Positions 24,006 through 36,941 of a DNA stretch of 64,000 nt are shown piece by piece; position 1 is the first letter of the stretch, and each line of letters opens with the position of its first letter. A program made the translations under genes and the position numbers. Origin of the DNA: Calliopum simillimum (taxonomy: Eukaryota; Arthropoda; Insecta; Diptera; Lauxaniidae). Location: the NCBI GenBank assembly GCA_951812925.1, contig OX638368.1:78598909-78662908 (forward strand). The letters run 5' to 3'. The notes beneath the pieces were generated by a model. That model did no database searches. It saw only the letters and a program-made list of their open reading frames with translations, and was not told the origin of the DNA.

Positions 24006-25858
24006 CAGGCCTGACGAGAGGGGGGAAGGGGGGATTCCCCCCGTGCCCGAAGTTTTTTGGAGGGCCCGGATTCAAGAAGAAATTAATTAAATTTGTAGTA
24101 GTTTTTTGCAAGCTTGAAAATAGATTTTAGAGGCCCGGCATGAACACAATACATGCACTTGAGAAAAACCCCGGGCCCGCACAATTATTATTAATTTTTT
24201 TTCAAAGGAGAAAAAAAAAGGATTATACATTGTATGCTTTCTTGAGCTTTTTGGTAAAATCTAATAAGTTTTTTTTGTTTAAATTAACTTACTTTATATT
24301 CATTCTAAGTGCTACACTTATATGTACATTATTTTCCATAATTTTTTCCAAGTTTGTGCTTCTAAGCTTGCTTGTGATTTACGGGCCTTCACGGGCCTCT
24401 ATGCTTAAGCCTTTTTTGGTTAGGTTAGAAAGGCCGAGCCCGACGTTGGAAAGTAGAGCCCCGCGGGCCAAGAAAAAAACCCGAACCCGTGCTCATCTTT
24501 ACACTCAACTATAATAAAATTCATAAAATTAATATCCTTTTACACGCTTCATAACTTAAAAACTGGAAGGTACCGAATCCTGCCTTTAGTAAAATATTAA
24601 ATTTAATTCTTAAATTGAAGTATTTAAGAAAAAAAAATTAAAAGTTATCGGTTAGATCTTTCTTATTCCATCTAAAACTTAAAAAGGCGATTTCCCAAAT
24701 ACATATGTAAAATTGGCGTTATGAGGCCAAAACGATAAGGTTTCAAAAAAATTGCCTAAATTAAAAATAGACTTAAAAATGGCAATCCGCTTTCACTTTC
24801 GCCGTAACTTCGAAACTACTGATCTTTTGAGAAACATTCTTAAATAAACATTTGTGGAGAGCTACTAGGCCAACATTATCTTAGAAAGAAATAAAATTTA
24901 TTGTACAAAAATAGCAATTTTTTAAGAAAAGTTTTGTGACTTTTTTTCTAGAAATTGGTTTTTTTGTAATTTTTAAAGAGCGGAATATTTGGCCGGAAAA
25001 TCTTATGTTGAAGGGAATTAAATTATTTAAATATATAAAATTTTCATATATAGGTAAGCTAAAAAAATATAATTTTTTAGTGTTTTTTTTTTTTTTTTTT
25101 TTTCTTAATTTTTGATTTATTTGCTTGTCATATCTTTTAAACTAATTTGGGGTCGCTGAACACGAAAAAAGCTTTTGTTTTTGATTTTTTCTATTTAATT
25201 AATTTACATTTAATTTCCCAGTGTGCCAGACGGTTCATATCTTCGCTTTTTTACCCGTTACGGATCCGTTACTGATCCGTTGGCGGGAGAGATTCCAAAA
25301 AAAAAAGCGAATCGGGTAAAAAAGCGGAAATTTGAACCGTCTGGCACACTGGGTTCCTACAATATAGAATTTCCAGAACAAATATTCCGCACTTTAAAAT
25401 TGACAAAAAATCATTTACTAGGCATGAACATTTTCTCAAATAATTGCTATTTTTGTATCAAAACAGCAACAAGTTTAATTTTTAGACCGAAATCTTCTAA
25501 GAAGACAATATTTGCCTAGATATTTTCTACAAAGTTTGACTTAAAGACATCTCCGAAAAAACCAATAGTTTCGAAGTTACGGGCAGTTAAAAAAAATTGC
25601 ATTTTTTAGTACATTTTTCAAGCTTTAATCGCAGACCGGCTCAAACCTTATTTTTTGACCTTTATTTTATGAATACGACCAGGAAGCAAACAAAATCACA
25701 ACTTTACACATTTCTTACATCTCGTGGGCATCCTTGCGTTTACGGAAAAACAATATTCGCTCGACGATGTGATAGTCCCGAATAAAAAAAAAACCAAGTA
25801 GTGGAAGGGGCCCGGTATATAATTACCCCCGGGCCCCGATTTTCTCTCCACGCCCCTG
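24006..25858. mobile_element. hAT-type non-autonomous insertion, 1853 bp
   Basis: Flanked by an exact 8-bp duplication CTTGATAC (23998-24005 and 25859-25866). Termini CAGGCCTGACGAGAG and the complement of CTCTCCACGCCCCTG give CAGG-type ends typical of hAT elements. Deleting it plus one duplication rejoins the 122-bp repeat of the host element. Subterminal gggcccgg motifs occur at both ends. An internal inverted repeat around aaccgtctggcacactggg (25222-25240 and 25338-25355) forms a short hairpin. There is no transposase; open frames inside are not genes. Confidence 0.85.
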
Positions 25859-26776
25859 CTTGATACTCTTCGTATTGACTATGAATCGTTCGGGTGACTT
25901 TCGGGAACCTTCGGATGCCTTAGAGAACTATCAATTAAGGCTTTTTGATAGTCCGCCTTAGATGCTTTCATTCTAGTATACCTAGGAATTCGTTGTATTG
26001 ATTTTGAAGCCTTCGGGTGAACTTCTGGAACCTTCGGGTGTCCCAAAAAGCTACCAGTTAGACCTTTTTGATAGTCCACCAATGATTTTTCCTTCTAGTA
26101 TACGGAAATATTCTTCGTTTTGACCATCAAGCCTTCGGGTGGCCTTCAAGAACTTTCGAGTGTTTTAGAAAACTATCAAATAAGGTTCATTGATAGTCTA
26201 CCATAGATGTTTTTCCTCTAGTGTACCCAGATATTCTTCGTTTTGACCAGAAAACCTTCGGATGACCTTCGGGAACCTTCGTGTATGGTATAAAAACCTT
26301 TCCATATTAGAGATACACTCACTGCCAAATTTTCAGCTTAATTAACCGAGTAGTTTCTGAGTGATTTTAACACTATTATTGTGAGTTATGGCTTTTTTCT
26401 TTCAAGAATTTTTTGTTATAAGTTAGAGCTTTTTCAAAATTGACTATAACTTGGTTATTTTTGATATTATCGTGCCTAATTTTTGTAGAGATTGTATTAG
26501 AGAGTGGCCAACCAGAATATGCAAAAAAGTCAATTTCGAAAAAATTTGAGATACGCCTTTTCCATATTAAGCTAACGATATATAATATGTGTGTATATTT
26601 ATAATTTTCATTATTTGTAAGCAAAATTAATTTTCATATGTCGACTAAAACTATTGATTTTCATTGAAATTTTAACGGTTTTTTGGCTTTTTTTTTTGAA
26701 AACCGGTTCATCGATTTTTTTCTACTTAGTCTTATATTCTTAAGAATTTAATATGCTTTCATAATATATACGTATA

Positions 26777-28150
26777 CACTAGTTATGGGCTTAATAACAA
26801 TTTTTCGATTTTTATACCCTGCGGTGGTTTTTTATGTGAGGTTTGATGAAAAAGTAAGTGAGGCAAAATTTGGAGGGGGTGGGGTGGGTCTAACCCTTGC
26901 CGGATTTGAGTCAAAGTTCGAATTTCGGGGGTAAAATTTTGAAAAAAGCTTCTAACTGCAAACCAGTTATACCTACAGGCATAGAATGTATAACCAACCC
27001 TCATTATATTTTCTACCCCAACATTTTCACCAAACATACTTACCCCCTATCTCTACCCCTAATGGTCGCTCCCATATAAGTCTTCATTTTCATGACATTT
27101 TTATAAAATCGACCTCCACCACCCCCAGGCTGCCCCTACATTGTTCAAAAGTATGACCTACCCCCATTATTTTTTCCACCCCATCATTTTCAGGAAACAT
27201 ACTTACCCCCTATCTCTACCCCCTAGGGGTGCTCCCATACAAAAATACTCATATTTATGTTAATTAATAAATATTTTTTCTCTCATCAACCCTGCCCCTA
27301 TTAGTTTTTTCAGCTCGACAATTTTACAAAACATACTTGCCCTCTATATCCGCCCTCTAGGGGTGCTCTCATACAAAAGCGGTCCGGGGTGCGACTTTAT
27401 ACTGGTGTACTAATATTGCTTCTGTTACAAAAATTAATTGCCACAGTTACAGTGGTTTTGAATTCAAAAAAAAAAAAAACGCGTATCACGTATGACGGAA
27501 ACGAGCAGTTACTGGGTGTGCCGATCGTACCATCCGGTAAAGGTAAAGGACGGAGATAGAGGGCAAGTTTGTTTAGTAAAATTGTCGGGCTGGAAAAATT
27601 AATGGGGGTCGGTCACACATTTTACCTTCCTAGAGCAAAAATGTGTATTAATTAACATAAATATGAGTATTTTTGTATGGAAGCACCCCTAGGGGGTGGA
27701 GATAGGGGGTAAGTATGTTTCGTGAAAATGATGGGGTGGAAAAAATAATGGGGGTAGGTCATACTTTTGAACAATGTAGGGGCAGCCTGGGGGTGGTGGA
27801 GGTCGATTTTATAAAAATGTCATGAAAATTAAGGCTTATATGGGAGCGACCCTTAGGAGTAGAGATAGGGAGTAAGTATGTTTGGTGAAAATGTTGGGGT
27901 AGAAAATATAATGGGGGTTGGTCATACATTCTATGCCTATAAGTATAACTGGTTTGCAGTTAGAAGCTTTTTTCAAAATTTTACCCCCGAAATTCGAACT
28001 TTGACTCAAATCCGGCAAGGGTTAGACCCACCCCACCCCCTCCAAATTTTGGCTCACTTACTTTTTCATCAAACGTCACATAAAAAACCACCGCAGGGTA
28101 TCAAAAGTTAATTTTTAAAAATGTCCATACAAACTAGCCCATAGCTAGTA
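26777..28150. mobile_element. Foldback element of the CACTAG family, copy 1
   Basis: Termini CACTAGTTATGGGC (left) and the complement of TACTAGCTATGGGC (right), next to TA. The arms (26777-27400 and 27540-28150) are near-perfect inverted repeats rich in 'aggggtgctcccata' and 'tggggtgggtctaaccc'. The open frames 26783-27037 (-) and 27878-28111 (+) are the same arm read from both sides. Copy 2 is at 30035-31076. Confidence 0.85.
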
Positions 28151-28154
28151 TACA

Positions 28155-30030
28155 CATTATAATCATTATTTGCTAAAATATTGATATTGAAGCTAAAAAG
28201 TTAGTGTGCTTAAAATTGTTGTAATAAAGAAGGGAAAATTCGTAGGTAACCTAAGTAACTAACTGACTAAGTAATTCAGATAGTATAACAGAGCAGTAAA
28301 ATTTCGTGCGTTCTCTATGTAGCCTCCAACATAGTTAAAAATCTTGTTTTTGTTCCTTTTTAAATTTTTAGGTTAGGATAACTCCTAAAAAAAAGGATAT
28401 TGATTTAATTTAAAAATAATTTTATAGACTAAGATATGTACTATTAACTAACATAACAGGTTTTATGACAAAGTATTATACTGTCTTGTTACATAACCTC
28501 AAAAGTAGGAAAAAATCACGAAAAATCTTATATGAATGGGTTTATTTGAAAGTGGAATAAGTCCAATTCCGGAAAAATTGAGTTTATGGTAGTTATAGCT
28601 AGCTATATATGTCCTCTTTTTATATTGAAAATTTCATACTCGTTAGACCGCGATTTCATCATAAATTGGGAAATCCTGAGAGGATTTTAATAATATTATG
28701 TAGTGTCATCCGAAAGATATGTTAACTTGCTACAAAATCGACCCACAAAAAAATTTTTTTATAGGAAAACAAAAAAGTAAGTTATTGAAAAACATCGAAA
28801 GAGTCTACAGGAATAAGAATTAATCGAAAACTATCTGAAAACATCGTTATTGTTGTTTTTATTGCTGTTATTGTTATTTTTGTTGTTGGTATTACTGTTG
28901 TTCTTGTAATGTTTTACTAAATTTCATGAAAATTTCTTTGGTTAACTTTTTTGTTTTCCTTTAAAAAAATATGATAATGCAGGAAATCAGGTACAAATTA
29001 CATGTCAAATGAAGGCAAATAAATTGGGCTTTTATAATATGTTACTAAAACTATGCATTAATGATACGGTTTTTTGGAAAAATAGTGCATAAAAAAAAAA
29101 ATTGGTCAAAATTTCTGAAGATCTGCAACATCCCTAAAACCACGACTCGGATTAACATTTTTTGTAGGTCGATTTTGTAGCAAGTTAACATGTCTTTCGT
29201 ATGACACTAATATTATTAAAATCCTTTCAGGGGTTCCCAAGTTATAATAATTTTTATAAAAGATATATCTCGATCTTCCGATGGCTATATCTCCGAAAGT
29301 AGGTCCGACAAGAACTTTTTTTTTGTTGTTGTAACTAATTTCCAGAGCCCTACTTGAGCAAAAAGAAAAGAAAAGAAACAACAACAGTTTATAAAGTAAA
29401 ATTTTTCTAAGTTTTCATTTTCTCATGCTTTTATTTACAAAAAAATTTGTGAGTGAAAATGGAATAAGTCATACAAAAGTATAACAAATTTTTAAATTTA
29501 TTATAAATGAAAGTGGAATAAGTCCATTCAGACCAAAAAAAACTCAACTATTTTCTATTGCACTTGTAAAAATTTTCACAGCTTAACAAAATTTGCAGTG
29601 GTAAACACTTAACACCAGTTTAATAACGCTTGCCAATATTTTTAAATTGAATCAAACGCAAACCCTTTAATATCTCAGTTTATGAAAAAGTGGACTTATT
29701 CCACTTTAAAAAAAACCCATTCATATTTTGGTAATTTTTGGGTTAGGATATCTCATAATTCTGTGGCGATAGAGCAATTTCGTTAACGAATTTGAATTCA
29801 GCATCTAAAAATTAGTTAAAAACTACTATTCGTGTTCCTTTTTATTGATTTTAGTTTTCGCATGTTATATTTTATTTAACTCAACTTTGCCAAAAACGGT
29901 AAAATCGATTTAAAAAAAAGCGCCCGACGGATTTTTAAATTTTTTTTTTAATATGATAATATGAAAAAAAAAAATGTATAAATTTTCAGAGTCATGCAAC
30001 TTGAGAGTTAAAAAATGTTTTGATCACCCG
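28155..30030. repeat. Dispersed AT-rich repeat blocks
   Basis: 28360-28510 carries the 'aacctcaaaag' block; 29190-29310 carries 'cttccgatggctatatctcc'; 28850-28915 is GTT-rich microsatellite. The phrase 'agtggaataagtcc' occurs near 28550 and 29510. No coding exon seen. Confidence 0.5.
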
Positions 30031-30034
30031 TGTA

Positions 30035-31076
30035 CAGTAGCTATGGGCTTAATAACGATTTTTCGATTTTTATACCCTGCGGTGGTTTTTTATGTGAGGT
30101 TCCATTAAAAAGTGAGTCAGCCGAAATTTCGCGGGGGTGGGGTGGGTCTAACCCTTGCCAGATTTGAGTCAAAGTTCGAGTTTCGGGGGTTAAAACTCGA
30201 AAAAGCTCCTTGCTGCCAATCAGTTGCACTTACAGGCATAAAATGTATGAACAACTCCTATTAGATTTCCCACCCCAACATTTTCCCCATACATACTTAC
30301 CCCCTATCTCCACCCCCTAGGGTCACTCCCATATAAGCCTTCATTTTCATGACATTTTTTTTAAAATCGGCCTCCACCACCCCCAGGCTGCCCCTGCATA
30401 GTTCTAATGTATGAGCTACCCCTATTATTTTTTGTACACCATAATTTCTACGAAACATACTTAGCCCTTATCTCCACCCCCTAGGGGTGCTCCCATACAA
30501 AAATACTCATATTTATGTTAATTAATAAACATTTTTGCTCTCATCACCCCTACTGCCCCCATAGTGCTACTTATTGAGGTAAAATGTATGACCGTCCCCC
30601 ATTACTTTTTCCAACCCGACAATTTTACCAAATATACTTGCCCTCTATCTCCGCCTTCTAGGGGTGCTCTTATACAGGTCATACATTCAAACAATGTAGG
30701 GGCAGCATGGGGGTGGTGAAGGTCGATTTTATAAAAATGAAAATTAAAGCTTATATTGGAGCAACCCTAGGGGGTGGAGATAGGGGGTAAGTATGTTTGG
30801 GGAAAATGTTGGGGTGGGAAATCTAATGGAAGTTGGTCATATGTTTTATGCCTGTAAGTGCAACTGATTGGCAGCTAGGAGCTTTTTTCGAGTTTTAACC
30901 CCCCGAAACACGGGCTTTGACTCAAATCTGGCAAGGGTTAGACCCACCCCACCCCCTCCAAATTTCGGCTCACACACTTTTTCATCGAACCCCACATAAA
31001 AAACCTCCGCAGGGTATAAAAAGTTTATTTTTAAAAATGTCCATACAAACTAGCCCATAGCTAGTGTACAGTGGAT
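30035..31076. mobile_element. Foldback element of the CACTAG family, copy 2
   Basis: Termini CAGTAGCTATGGGC and the complement of CACTAGCTATGGGC, flanked by TA. The arms share the order of copy 1 with about 300 bp of the centre deleted. The right TA is followed immediately by cagtggataaaaaaac, the start of another repeat (compare 58913). Confidence 0.8.
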
Positions 31077-31078
31077 AA

Positions 31079-31285
31079 AAAAACTTAAAAAATTGATAAA
31101 AAAAAATCTGACGTGCTGGAGAAAAACGACGAGACACGGGTATTTTTACGTCTACTTTAAGAATTTTTTGGATTTTCTCATGTTTTACAAAAAGTTTGAA
31201 ATTGTCGAACAGTGTAATCAAAGCGCCATATGACACAGCCATCAGACCTAGTTTAAGATCATTTCGTACAACGTCGTTGGTCAAC
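31079..31285 (+). repeat. Fragment matching 58913-59070
   Basis: cagtggat, then aaaatctgacgtgctgg and gacgagacacgggta follow the same order as at 58913-58990. The minus open frame 30982-31284 is not a gene. Confidence 0.65.
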
Positions 31286-31289
31286 CTGT

Positions 31290-31790
31290 TAGCAGAAAGT
31301 GCATTTACTACAATTTATGATCGTATGAACTAATTAGGTGTCGTCAGGTCTGTAAGACTTATTCATCCAAATTGGTTACTCTTAGATGACTCTTTTATAA
31401 ACAACCTTCTGGCTTACAAAATAGTTAAACTCCATCAGCATTTTATACAAGTCTATGCACAGAGTCCGTTACACCGTATATTAGCAACGACTGGGCTCAA
31501 AATCTGATGATAGCACTGCTTTCGCAGTGGTAGATGCTGATGGCTCAAAACAAACTCGTGGATTGATACCATTTACGGGAAATGTTTTTTTACAGCGAAC
31601 TGCAAGCTATTTTACCTGCTCTATCAATGGCCAAATCAACAAAGGGGAAGTTCATTATCAAGTAATAAAAATTAGTTTTCAGAGCGACTCTGTTTCTGTT
31701 GCCAGCCTTGCTCAGGGCTTTGGGGTAGGTTGTTCTCCGATCACAAATATTGCATGGCACTCACAAAAATACAAGGGAACAGAGATTTGA
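31290..31790 (+). pseudogene. LINE RNase H domain relic
   Basis: From 31504 the frame reads FAVVDADGSKQTRGLIPF, the first strand and catalytic Asp of an RNase H fold. A shift near 31592 moves to a second frame reading ELQAILPALSMAKSTKGK, the Glu-bearing helix. Another shift near 31678 gives SDSVSVASLAQGF, the third catalytic Asp region. Three frames are therefore needed. The upstream part (31290-31500) looks like the linker from the reverse transcriptase. I- or R1-like elements carry such a domain; the clade is uncertain. Confidence 0.6.
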
Positions 31791-31941
31791 ATAAGGGTAT
31801 AGGAAATAAAAGCAATCTAAGATGGGGCCTGCTGTTCTAGCCACCCTTTTCTGTACCCACCCATCCTGCTAAAAGAGTCTAAATTTACTTTAAGCCCATC
31901 TCAATATAGTGATTTACGGTCTAGGAAGCCCTACATATTAT

Positions 31942-33761
31942 CAGTCCAGGCAAATTAGGTAAAAACAGGTATTCATTTCTAATTTTGTTGAACATGCACC
32001 GATTTTGATCCGACAGGGCTCGTTTTGTTCGTAATAAAATTTAAAACAAAACCAACACATTAGTTTTTTCCGGCCTTTCCCCAAAATTTCTTGAGTCCCC
32101 CGTGAACCCTCAAAATCGGATAAATTCAATAAAACTGTTCTAAAATGCTTAAAAATGGAAAGTTATGCTATTCACGGGGTTGTCTAGATTGCTGAATCCA
32201 AATATGATGTTGGAAAATGAAAAACCTCAAAATGGCGGCCGGAAAACTGCGTACATACCCATTTTAAGCACCAAAAATGGGAAAAAATTGTTACAGGGGG
32301 TTTTAGCCTAGAAGTCTTGTTACATTGAATAAATTTATACGGTCGGTGTGGGATATTGTTTTTTATACTATAAAAAGTAAAGTTTACCAAAAATTTTTTT
32401 GTGTTTTTGATTTATTTATTATTTAAGCAATAACTATAAAAAGTTAATACAACTCAAAATTAAAAATATTTGTAACAATTTGCAAACCATTTTTTCGAAA
32501 CTAATTTGAGGTCGCTGAACACGAAAAACCCAATTATTTTTTTTTTTTTTTCCTTGCGGCCATTCCCGAGTTATTCGTTAAATTATATTTTCGAGGTTAT
32601 AGCTCCATATGCATCAATATATTTGTATGACGCCAAGTCCGATCAATTTTATTTTTCCACGTTTACAAAGAGTGATTAATGGCGCTTCTAACAAGTATAC
32701 CAATGATTATGCTTTGAACAAAATTGACTGAGTTATAGCAGAAAAAGCTTGAAATTTCACAAATTTTTTAAATTTTTCACATCAACTTCAAATGAAACAT
32801 TTGGTTTTTGGCATATAATTTTTTTCAATACTTGTTTTTTAGTAATTTTATTAAATGGCGCATATAATTGCAAACATTTTAAGCCTTTGTTGAGCAAAAT
32901 CGAATGAAATTTACAAAAGATATTAAACAAAAACCAAATGTTTCATTTGAAGTTGATGTGAAAAATTTCAAAAATTTGTGAAATTTCAAACTTTTTTCTG
33001 CTATAACTCAGTCAATTTTGTTTAAAGCATAATCATTGGTATACTTGTTAGAAGCGCCATTAATCAAAATAAAATTGATCGGACTTGGCGTCATACAAAT
33101 ATATTGATGCATATGAAGCTATAACCACGAAAATATAAATTAACGAATAACTCGGGAACGGCCGCAAGGAAAAAAAAAATAATTGGGTTTTTCGTGTTCA
33201 GCGACCGCAAATTAGTTTAGAAAAAATGGTTTGGAAAATGTTACAAATATTTTTAATTTTGAGTTGTATTAACTTTTTATAGTTATTGCTTAAATAATAA
33301 ACAAATCAAAAACAAAAAAATTTTTGGTAAACTTTACTTTTTATGGTATAAAAAACAATATCCCACACCGACCGTATAAATTTATACAATGTAACAAGAC
33401 TTCTAGGCTAAAACTCCCTGTAACGATTTTTTCCCATTTTTGTTGCTTAAAATGGGTATGTACGCAGTTTTCCGGGCGCCATTTTGAGTTAATTCATTTT
33501 CCAACATCATATTTGGATTCAGCAATCTAGACAACCCCGTGAATAGCATAACTTTCCATTTTTAAGCATTTTAGAACAGTTTTATTGAATTTATCCGATT
33601 TTGAGGGTTCACGGGGGACTCAAGAAATTTTGGGGAAAGGCCGGAAAAAACTAATGTGTTGGTTTTGTTCTAAATTTTATTACGAACAAAACGAGCCCTG
33701 TCGGATCAAAATCGGTGCATGTTCAACAAAATTAGAAATGAATACCTAATTTGCCTGCACT
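31942..33761. mobile_element. Large foldback element, 1.8 kb palindrome
   Basis: Outer blocks aggcaaattaggt (31948) and the complement at 33743-33755 begin arms of about 900 bp that stay near-identical to the centre near 32880. The two open frames of 68 codons (32184-32390 on minus, 33324-33530 on plus) are mirror images and not genes. A partial arm is repeated at 62935-63231. The flanks do not give a clear duplication. Confidence 0.85.
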
Positions 33762-33764
33762 ATA

Positions 33765-34725
33765 TGTAAATTAAATAAAACAGTTTATCTCGACATGATT
33801 TATGGTTTAAAATTCAATAATCATATTTTTTATTTATACCCCTTATGACTTTATGCTGGACGTAGCCAAATAAAAGAAAATTCACAATATTTATGTTCTC
33901 TGAGCATAAAAAGAAATGTAAGTGTATAACACTTACATATGCTACTCTTGATCATATTAAATTTAAACAAAGGTTATGGTAAGTGCAAAAATCAAAAAAA
34001 AAATATAAAGAACAGCGGGCAACTACGAAGAGAATGCCATTGTTGGATGCAACAACAATGCAATGGAGTAAAAGCAATAAAGTAATAAAAAGAATTAAAT
34101 GTATCTCATAAGTCTAACGAAGATAAATATTACGTATGATAATTAGGGTGTGTTTCAAAAATAATTTGATCAAATTTTGTTTACAGTATTTTTTTTTTTT
34201 TTTTAATTTAAATCATTAAGAAATATTCAATTCATTGTTAATGTTGAAAGTAATTAATTCTTTAGTTACTATCAATTATCTTTGTCTTTTTTTCCAAATT
34301 TAAATTTTTTTTTTTATCATGTTAAGTTAATTTTTAGCCCTAGCCCTACGTTATTACATTATATTGCACAACAAAAAAAATAAGTTGAAGTCTTACCAAA
34401 TTAATATTTAAATGTCGACAAATTGGACTTACTTGTTTCTGCATCCAGCGTTGTACTCGGTGGGCCCAGCGACGACACGAAGATGCGTTTCTTTCAACCC
34501 AGTTTTCAGGCTTGGTATTCTCTGATTAAATGTTACTATGGAAATTTGGTCAAAAATCAACTTACATTGATGTTGCAAGCAATAAAAAAAAAATCAAAAT
34601 TTACTTTAAATTTTAATGTTAACAAACACAAATTGCAAAAAAAGTTAAAGAAAAAATATAGAAATTAAAATTAAATTTTGCTTTTTTTTTTGAGAGTTTA
34701 ACGAATTTAAGTTGCCTTATTAAAG
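33765..34725. other. AT-rich DNA, nothing recognised
   Basis: No conserved motif or repeat partner was seen. The frame at 34423-34668 has no family resemblance. Confidence 0.4.
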
Positions 34726-34726
34726 A

Positions 34727-35760
34727 CTAGCTGTTTTACCCGGCGTTGCACGGGTTTTAACAAAAAGCCAGATTGCACAAAAAAGCTAATAACGAAAACT
34801 TTTTTTTATTTTTTAAAACAATGTGCCACAAACAGAAGTATCGCAAAATATTAAAAAATACATTGAAGAAATCGGTAAGAGTTCAAGTTTATGGAAAAAC
34901 GTCCAAAATATCGGTAAATGTCCAAAAGTTTCGAAAAATATTGAAAAACATCTAAAATATCGGTAAAAGCCCAAATGTATCGAAAAACATCAAAAATTTC
35001 GGCAAAAGTCTAAAAGTATAGAAGAACATCTAAAGTATAGGTTAAAGTCCAAATATAACGAAAAACATCCAAAATATCGGTAAAGTCAAAGTTTATAGAA
35101 AAACATCCAATATATCGGTTAAAGTCCAAAAACGTCGAAAAACATCCAATATATCGGTAAAATTACAAAAAAAAAAAATCGAAAAATATCCTATATATCA
35201 GTATAAGCCCAAAAGTTTGAAAAATATTGAAACACATTGAAGAAATCGGTAAAAGTCTAAAAACAAAACATCCAATATATCGAAACAAAATCAAAAGTTT
35301 CGAAAAATAGTGAAATATGTATATCGAAGAAATCGGTCCAAGTCCAAGTGTTTCGAAAAACTTCTAAAATATCGAAAAAAGTCAAAAAGAATTGAAAAAT
35401 ATTGAAAAACATGTAAAACATCGTTAAAAGTCCAAAAATATTGAAAATATTGAGTTGGCATTACTGACGAAATCACTCTCATTTTTGCTCTCATCAACAA
35501 CACAACATCAAGAATAAAAAAACAGTAAATGAAAGACATGGAAAAGACAACAACAACAACACATAACTCATGGCGCAGCAAGCTATAGCGACTGAAATGC
35601 ATACGATCATTTTTATGCAAGCACTGAATTTTTTTTCCAACAACTTCATACTAAAAAAAGAAAGGTTTATCTTATAAAAACCAAAAAAATAAATACACAA
35701 TCCCGTTTGTTATTACACGTAGAAGGTTTTAAAAAAAAATTATTAAAATCGGTTCGGTAT
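34727..35760. repeat. ACTAGC-type element with a degenerate minisatellite
   Basis: Starts gactagctgttttacccgg and ends with the block aaaatcggttcggtat. Between 34850 and 35460 lies a degenerate tandem array, unit roughly 45-60 bp, made of 'aaacatccaaaatatcggt' and 'aaaagtccaaaagttt' phrases. A second element with a similar start (36942) and end (about 37440) follows. Dispersed arthropod repeats with this kind of start are common; I cannot name the class. Confidence 0.5.
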
Positions 35761-35869
35761 ATTTTGCACCAAATCGTTACATAGGGTTTTCATATAAGCA
35801 ATTTTATATAAATAGTATAGACTAGGTGTAAAAAATAATGTAATGTGTATACATATAAGTTTATATATA

Positions 35870-36060
35870 TGTAAACTCCGCGAAGATTTTTCAAGGTTAT
35901 AACATCAGATCCCACGCGGACTTAGATGAGACTATATGGGGGTTCCTTATGCAGGATATCAATTTAGGCCCCTGGATAAGGTACGCCTCCGTCGCTGATG
36001 CGCGTGGAGTACCAACCTGGAAGCCCAAGGGTATATCAAGTTACACTTGGGGTTTTTTTT
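35870..36060 (+). other. GC-richer open stretch of unknown nature
   Basis: From about 35886 a frame is open for 57 codons (through YNIRSHADLDETIWGF and TWKPKGISSYTWG). Composition is above local GC. No family was recognised; it might be a fragment of a mobile element ORF. Confidence 0.25.
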
Positions 36061-36657
36061 TATGAAAATCATAACTCACCAATTGTAATTTATCGGCTCT
36101 TGTATTAAACTTTGTTATATTTTAAATCCAGGTTTTTACGATACTGTAGAGATAACCTTTAACTCTATAAAGTATGTACCAAATGTTCTTTTTTTTTTTT
36201 TTTTGATAAAAAAAAATAAAAATGGCCGGTACTTGGAATTTTCGTGTTTTTAATTATTTTTTCAATCACTGAAATAATTACTGCTTTGTTCAACTTCTGA
36301 TGATCGAAATACAAATCAATTTTCGAACAAACACAACAACAACATAGGCGATCGATACCGTTTAATATGCAAAATCAATGAGATCAGTGCATGTATAATC
36401 GTAAAGAGCGTAATGAATATATATTGAATTGAATTGAATATTGAGTTTCTTCAGTGGATACATACGTGCATATGTAGGAAAATATTAAATGCTTGAAATA
36501 ATAATTCAGTGGCGTTTAAAAAATTGTAGAATTTTACTTTTGTAAGTAAAAGTAAATTCAAAGGATTAACAAACAGAGGATATATCCGTTGATGTTGCAG
36601 ATATACTTATTTCTTAAATGCAAATGTTAAAATTTTATAGCAAAAAAAATTGAAAAT

Positions 36658-36906
36658 TGCACCCTCACAACAGATAGCCTATCGGTCTTTGAAGCTGCAA
36701 AAAATCGAAGCAATGACAGTGAGCCAATAAATACTGTAAAACAAAAAGTTAAAATTATGTGGATTCCAATTCATGCTGGTATAATTGGAAATGAATTCGC
36801 AGACAATGCTGCGAAATTTGCAGCAAATGCTCCGCTGTTCACCTTCATGCCTTTTCTAACAAATGCGTTAGAAAGTTCTCAACAACTCACTTTTATAAAA
36901 AGTTAG
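36658..36906 (+). pseudogene. LINE RNase H C-terminal fragment
   Basis: The frame runs TTDSLSVFEAAKN, then KIMWIPIHAGIIGNEFADNAAKFAA and on to a stop at 36904-36906. WIP-x-HAGI-x-GNE-x-AD is the last conserved block of retrotransposon RNase H, with the active-site His and Asp. The front half and the reverse transcriptase are missing. Confidence 0.7.
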
Positions 36907-36941
36907 AGTCAAATTGGCAGAATTACAATCATAACTACAAG

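Larger units (their letters stand above)
21262..26578 (+). mobile_element. Composite of TCGTTAGC-type TA element copies, twice interrupted
   Basis: The left end retains atatggaaaaggcgtaact (21261-21279) and the right end is the intact complement ending gctaacga at 26578, then TA. The interior has about four units of a 122-bp block marked ccttcgggtg (21793, 21915, 22037, 22161). From about 23703 the interior starts again (gggtagttttgtgtgttagg occurs at 21431 and 23715), so two partial copies are joined. Between them lies the palindrome 22318-22672, and the second copy is broken by the hAT-type insertion at 24006-25858. The clean single copy is at 47946-49182. Confidence 0.75.

Noticed and set aside
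26783..28111. 84- and 77-codon frames with matching proteins
   Set aside because: Arms of the CACTAG foldback; likewise the frames at 27836-28018 and 26897-27079.
32184..33530. Mirror-image 68-codon frames that look conserved
   Set aside because: Conservation is due to the inverted repeat at 31942-33761, not selection on protein.
35000..35460. Possible CRISPR-like array of short repeats
   Set aside because: Units vary in length and sequence, there are no unique spacers of constant size, and the genome is eukaryotic; it is a degenerate minisatellite.
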